DNA of 9,149 nt, from assembly GCA_029778965.1 (NCBI GenBank), contig JAKPBL010000205.1, positions 1-9,149 of the forward strand. The letters are read 5' to 3'. Under the pieces are notes generated by a model, which worked only from the letters and a program-made list of their open reading frames with translations, searched no databases and had not been told where the DNA came from. The first letter of the stretch is position 1; every line of letters begins with the position of its first letter. The position numbers were made by a program, and so were the translations under genes. Shown here one piece after another: positions 6,196 through 9,149 of the stretch. This DNA is from Bacteroidota bacterium. GTDB taxonomy: Bacteria; Bacteroidota; Bacteroidia; Chitinophagales; Chitinophagaceae.

Positions 6196-9149
6196 TTGAA
6201 AGTAATACGATTATATCCGTCCGGTATCCCTTCCTGGCTGCGTTGGACGCTTATTGTATTATGCATCCTGGTGCTCATCCCTTTGTTATTGCTGCTGGCG
6301 CTGCAAACAAAGCCGGGGCAGAACCTGGTGCGTGAAAAGGCAGCGGGGTTCCTGGCCGATAAACTGCATACAACGGTATCGATCGGTTCTTTTTCAATGC
6401 GCTGGTTCAGCGAGCTGGAACTGGGCCAGGTATATATTGCCGACCAGCAGAACAATCCCCTGTTGTACAGCGGACGTCTTTCCGTCAGGTATAACCTGCT
6501 CGACCTGCTGGAAAACAAGCTGACCATTCGCCAACTGACCTGGTCTGACGTGGCGCTCAATGCCTACACCCTTCCCGACGGAAACATGAATTACCAGTTC
6601 ATAGCCGATGCATTCAGCAGCCCCGATACGGCAACCGTCGATGCAGACAGCAGCAAATCCATGCAATTCAATATTTCATGGATCGACCTGGAAAAGATCA
6701 GGATCCGGTACCTCGACGATACAGCCGGCATGTATGCTCACCTGAAGCTGGGCAGCCTGCACCTTGCGCTCGACGCGCTGGTGCCCGCCAGCGGGCAATA
6801 CGAGATAAGGGAATTACGTACGAAAAAGCTGGAGGCCGTATACCGGCAGGCATATAAGCCCGCCAGCCTGCCCGCTGCAACAGCAGCCGGCCAGCCAACG
6901 CCTTTTCGCTTGCTGGCAAAATTGTTCCAGGCCGAAAATGCGGTTGTTTTTTACAGCGATGAAGGCAGCGGACTGCAAACCGGGTGGGCGCTCGATAACC
7001 TTTCCCTGAAGCTCGCCTCGTTCGACCTGGAAAAAACCCATGTGCAGGCGGGTTTTGTGCAGCTCGACCAGCCCAGGGGCTTTTTACAAATGAAGCAGGG
7101 AGCCGACACCATTACACAAAAAGAGAGCAGCGGCCCGAATACCTGGGTGGTTGAAAGTCCGCAGCTCAGCCTTGTCAACGGCCGGTTCCGGATGGACGAT
7201 CGGTCCACGGCTGCCACCCCCTATAAAAATGCGTTCGATCCGGCCCATTTCTTCCTGTCGCCGTTGAACCTGGAGGTCAAAGACCTCCGCTATACCCCCC
7301 TCGGCCTGACTGCCCTGCTAACTTCGCTGCAGGTGGCAGACCAAAGCGGCTTTCGCATCAGGCAGGCAACAGCCGATATTGTTTATACCGATTCGCTGGT
7401 GTCGTTGAAAAAGTTGCTGCTCGAAACCAATAACAGCCACCTGGCCAACGAGATCAGCGCCACGGCGCCGGGATGGAGCCGGCTTTCCGGCAACATCGCG
7501 GCGCTCGGTATCAATGCCCGGCTGAAACAATCGCGACTGGTGTTAAGCGACGCATTGTATTTCGTACCGCAATTGAAAAACGATCCTTCGTTCAAAAAAA
7601 TATGGAACAAAACGGTGGATATCGACGGCACCGTGGCCGGCAGTCTTACCAGGCTGGCCCTGGAACAGGTACTGGTCACCGATAATGTGGGCAACCGGAT
7701 AGCACTGAACGGCCTGGTAGATCATCCTACAGACAGCAAGCGCCTGTATGCTTCTTTCAGCAAAGTCGATCTTCAGTCGGGAAAGAATGCGATCCTTGCC
7801 TGGCTGCCCGACGGCACGCTGCCTTCCAATATAACATTGCCGGAAAGCCTGCGCCTGAACGGCCGTTTCGCCGGCAGCACCCGCACTGTCAACACCGACC
7901 TCGAACTGCAATCGAGCTTCGGCATGGTTTCACTCGAAGGCAGTATGGAAAATTTTACCGACAGCCTCCACAGCAGCTATGACCTGCGGTTGCGAAAAAT
8001 CGATATGGATGCGGGCCGATGGATAAAAGATACGACGATAGGCCGTATTGTCGCTTCAGGCAGGGTAAAGGGGCGCGGGTTTGCCTTGTCAAAAATGACG
8101 GCCGAGGCCGACCTGTCGGTGGCCCAGGCGAATTACAACGGTTACCGGTACCATGATATACGGGTTAATGGCGCCATCGACAAAGGCAATTACCAGGCAG
8201 CGGTTGCCAGCCTCGACAGTAACCTGCGGGCCACCGTTCAGCTAAAAGGAAATATTCGTGACGAGTATCCGACCGTCGATGGGAAAATGAAACTCGACCG
8301 GGTTGATCTGATGGCCCTGGGGTTGACGACGAGCCCCCTTGTAGTAAAAGGAAATTTCGATGTTGACGTTAAAGATGCACGCCCCCGCGCCCTGAACGGC
8401 CGCTTCGATATCACCCGGCTGCAATTGGCCGATGCAAAGAACATTTATGCGCTCGATAGCATTTTGCTGATCGCCGATACCGATTCGGGTTACCAGCGCA
8501 TACAGCTCACCAGTCCTTTTGGCTATGCCACCGCCCGGGGCGATTTCGACTATACCCGCATTTTCACCGCTGCCGCCGCCATTGTGCAGCACCACCTCCT
8601 TCCCGACGGACAGGACAGCATGCTGGCCAGGATAGACAGCTCGCACCAGCAGATGGCGCTCAACGCCAGCTTCAACTGGCCAAAAAGCCTGCGCGACCTG
8701 GCGCCCGGCCTGGAGCTTAACCAGCCCCTGCTGATCGATGCCCGTGTCAATACCGACAGCCTGCTGGTAGCCGGGAATATCGCCCTGCAAAGCCTGCGTT
8801 ACGATAGCCTGCGGGTCGATAGCACAGCGCTGCATTTGCTGGCCGGCCGCGACTCATTGCTGCTGACCGCCGGCGTGGCCTCGGTTGCCCATCCCAGTTT
8901 CCCCCTGAACCGCACCACCCTTCAGGCCACCGGAAAAGACGGCGCGCTCAACTGGGCATTGTCGCTGAACGACAGGCAGGAAAAAGAAAAATACCGTCTC
9001 GCCGGGCTGGTAAACATACTTCCCGACAGTGGTTACGACATCCGTTTTGCGGATCAGTTGCTGCTCAACTACCAATCGTTCAACGCCGGCGACAGCAACC
9101 TGATTGAATGGAGAAAGAACGGCCTCGCTGCGGCGGCGCTGCACCTCAC
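6196..9149 (+). CDS. TamB/AsmA-like envelope protein, partial (C-terminus beyond right edge)
   Basis: The frame is open from the TAA at 6163-6165 to the window edge with no stop, giving 984 codons plus two bases. There is no in-frame ATG before codon 68 (6397), inside conserved sequence, so TTG 6196 (MKVIRLYPSG) is the best start. It leaves a basic N-terminus and one membrane anchor at about residues 15-36 (WLRWTLIVLCILVLIPLLLLLA). Then comes the AsmA-type N-terminal pattern: GQNLVREKA (41-49), an IGSFSM segment (63-68), a region on LLDLLENKLTI, and LPDGNMNYQF (126-135). The rest is a long run of beta-strand-like repeats with alternating hydrophobic residues and recurrent L-D-S or V-D motifs, as in repeating beta-groove proteins. 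Relatives span from inner toward outer membrane and are implicated in phospholipid transport or outer-membrane protein assembly. The C-terminal TamB domain (DUF490), normally after residue 1000, lies outside the window, so TamB versus another large AsmA-like protein is unsettled. It is divergent from htpG. Confidence 0.85.
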   Translation, partial: MKVIRLYPSGIPSWLRWTLIVLCILVLIPLLLLLALQTKPGQNLVREKAAGFLADKLHTTVSIGSFSMRWFSELELGQVYIADQQNNPLLYSGRLSVRYNLLDLLENKLTIRQLTWSDVALNAYTLPDGNMNYQFIADAFSSPDTATVDADSSKSMQFNISWIDLEKIRIRYLDDTAGMYAHLKLGSLHLALDALVPASGQYEIRELRTKKLEAVYRQAYKPASLPAATAAGQPTPFRLLAKLFQAENAVVFYSDEGSGLQTGWALDNLSLKLASFDLEKTHVQAGFVQLDQPRGFLQMKQGADTITQKESSGPNTWVVESPQLSLVNGRFRMDDRSTAATPYKNAFDPAHFFLSPLNLEVKDLRYTPLGLTALLTSLQVADQSGFRIRQATADIVYTDSLVSLKKLLLETNNSHLANEISATAPGWSRLSGNIAALGINARLKQSRLVLSDALYFVPQLKNDPSFKKIWNKTVDIDGTVAGSLTRLALEQVLVTDNVGNRIALNGLVDHPTDSKRLYASFSKVDLQSGKNAILAWLPDGTLPSNITLPESLRLNGRFAGSTRTVNTDLELQSSFGMVSLEGSMENFTDSLHSSYDLRLRKIDMDAGRWIKDTTIGRIVASGRVKGRGFALSKMTAEADLSVAQANYNGYRYHDIRVNGAIDKGNYQAAVASLDSNLRATVQLKGNIRDEYPTVDGKMKLDRVDLMALGLTTSPLVVKGNFDVDVKDARPRALNGRFDITRLQLADAKNIYALDSILLIADTDSGYQRIQLTSPFGYATARGDFDYTRIFTAAAAIVQHHLLPDGQDSMLARIDSSHQQMALNASFNWPKSLRDLAPGLELNQPLLIDARVNTDSLLVAGNIALQSLRYDSLRVDSTALHLLAGRDSLLLTAGVASVAHPSFPLNRTTLQATGKDGALNWALSLNDRQEKEKYRLAGLVNILPDSGYDIRFADQLLLNYQSFNAGDSNLIEWRKNGLAAAALHL

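Noticed and set aside
8242..8835. Minus-strand open frames opposite the TamB-like gene, the longest of 197 codons
   Set aside because: They are antisense to a continuous 984-codon frame with coherent AsmA-like sequence and have no recognisable features.
1..9149. Search for tRNA, rRNA, CRISPR arrays, insertion sequences, phage or defence genes
   Set aside because: Nearly all of the window is filled by five protein genes of housekeeping or envelope families; no repeats, transposase motifs or RNA gene signatures were seen in the two short intergenic regions.

Overview
The window is an ordinary chromosomal stretch from a member of the Bacteroidota, most likely a Chitinophagaceae-like bacterium. 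The evidence is the style of the proteins (an OmpA-family protein with thrombospondin type 3 repeats, a Bacteroidota-type polyprenyl synthetase, RecJ and HtpG, and a very large TamB/AsmA-like protein), an exact match to the Bacteroidota promoter pattern (TTTG, 19 bases, TAnnTTTG), and A/T-rich leaders without strong Shine-Dalgarno sequences. Base composition looks moderately G+C-rich for the phylum. The genus is inference.

Layout from left to right: (1) 1-1318, minus strand, the N-terminal 439 residues of a secreted OmpA-family outer-membrane protein whose C-terminal domain lies beyond the left edge; (2) 1319-1529, a divergent intergenic region with a clear promoter for the OmpA-family gene; (3) 1530-2492, plus strand, a trans-polyprenyl diphosphate synthase; (4) 2495-4201, plus strand, recJ, two bases downstream and almost certainly co-transcribed; (5) 4206-6026, minus strand, htpG (Hsp90), convergent with recJ and separated from it by four bases; (6) 6027-6195, a second divergent intergenic region with a TAnnTTTG element and an inverted repeat; (7) 6196 to the right edge, plus strand, the first 984 codons of a TamB/AsmA-like protein that appears to start at TTG.

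These genes do not form an obvious single pathway. Two products concern the cell envelope directly (the OmpA-family protein and the TamB-like protein), one supplies long isoprenoid chains (menaquinone side chain or lipid carrier precursor), and two serve DNA repair (RecJ) and protein folding (HtpG). I found no RNA gene, CRISPR array, insertion sequence, prophage or evidence of horizontal transfer. I do not see a previously undescribed system. The points worth checking are the non-ATG start and inverted repeat before the TamB-like gene, a near-match sigma-54 element before htpG, the cysteine-rich linker of the OmpA-family protein, and the very tight recJ/htpG junction.
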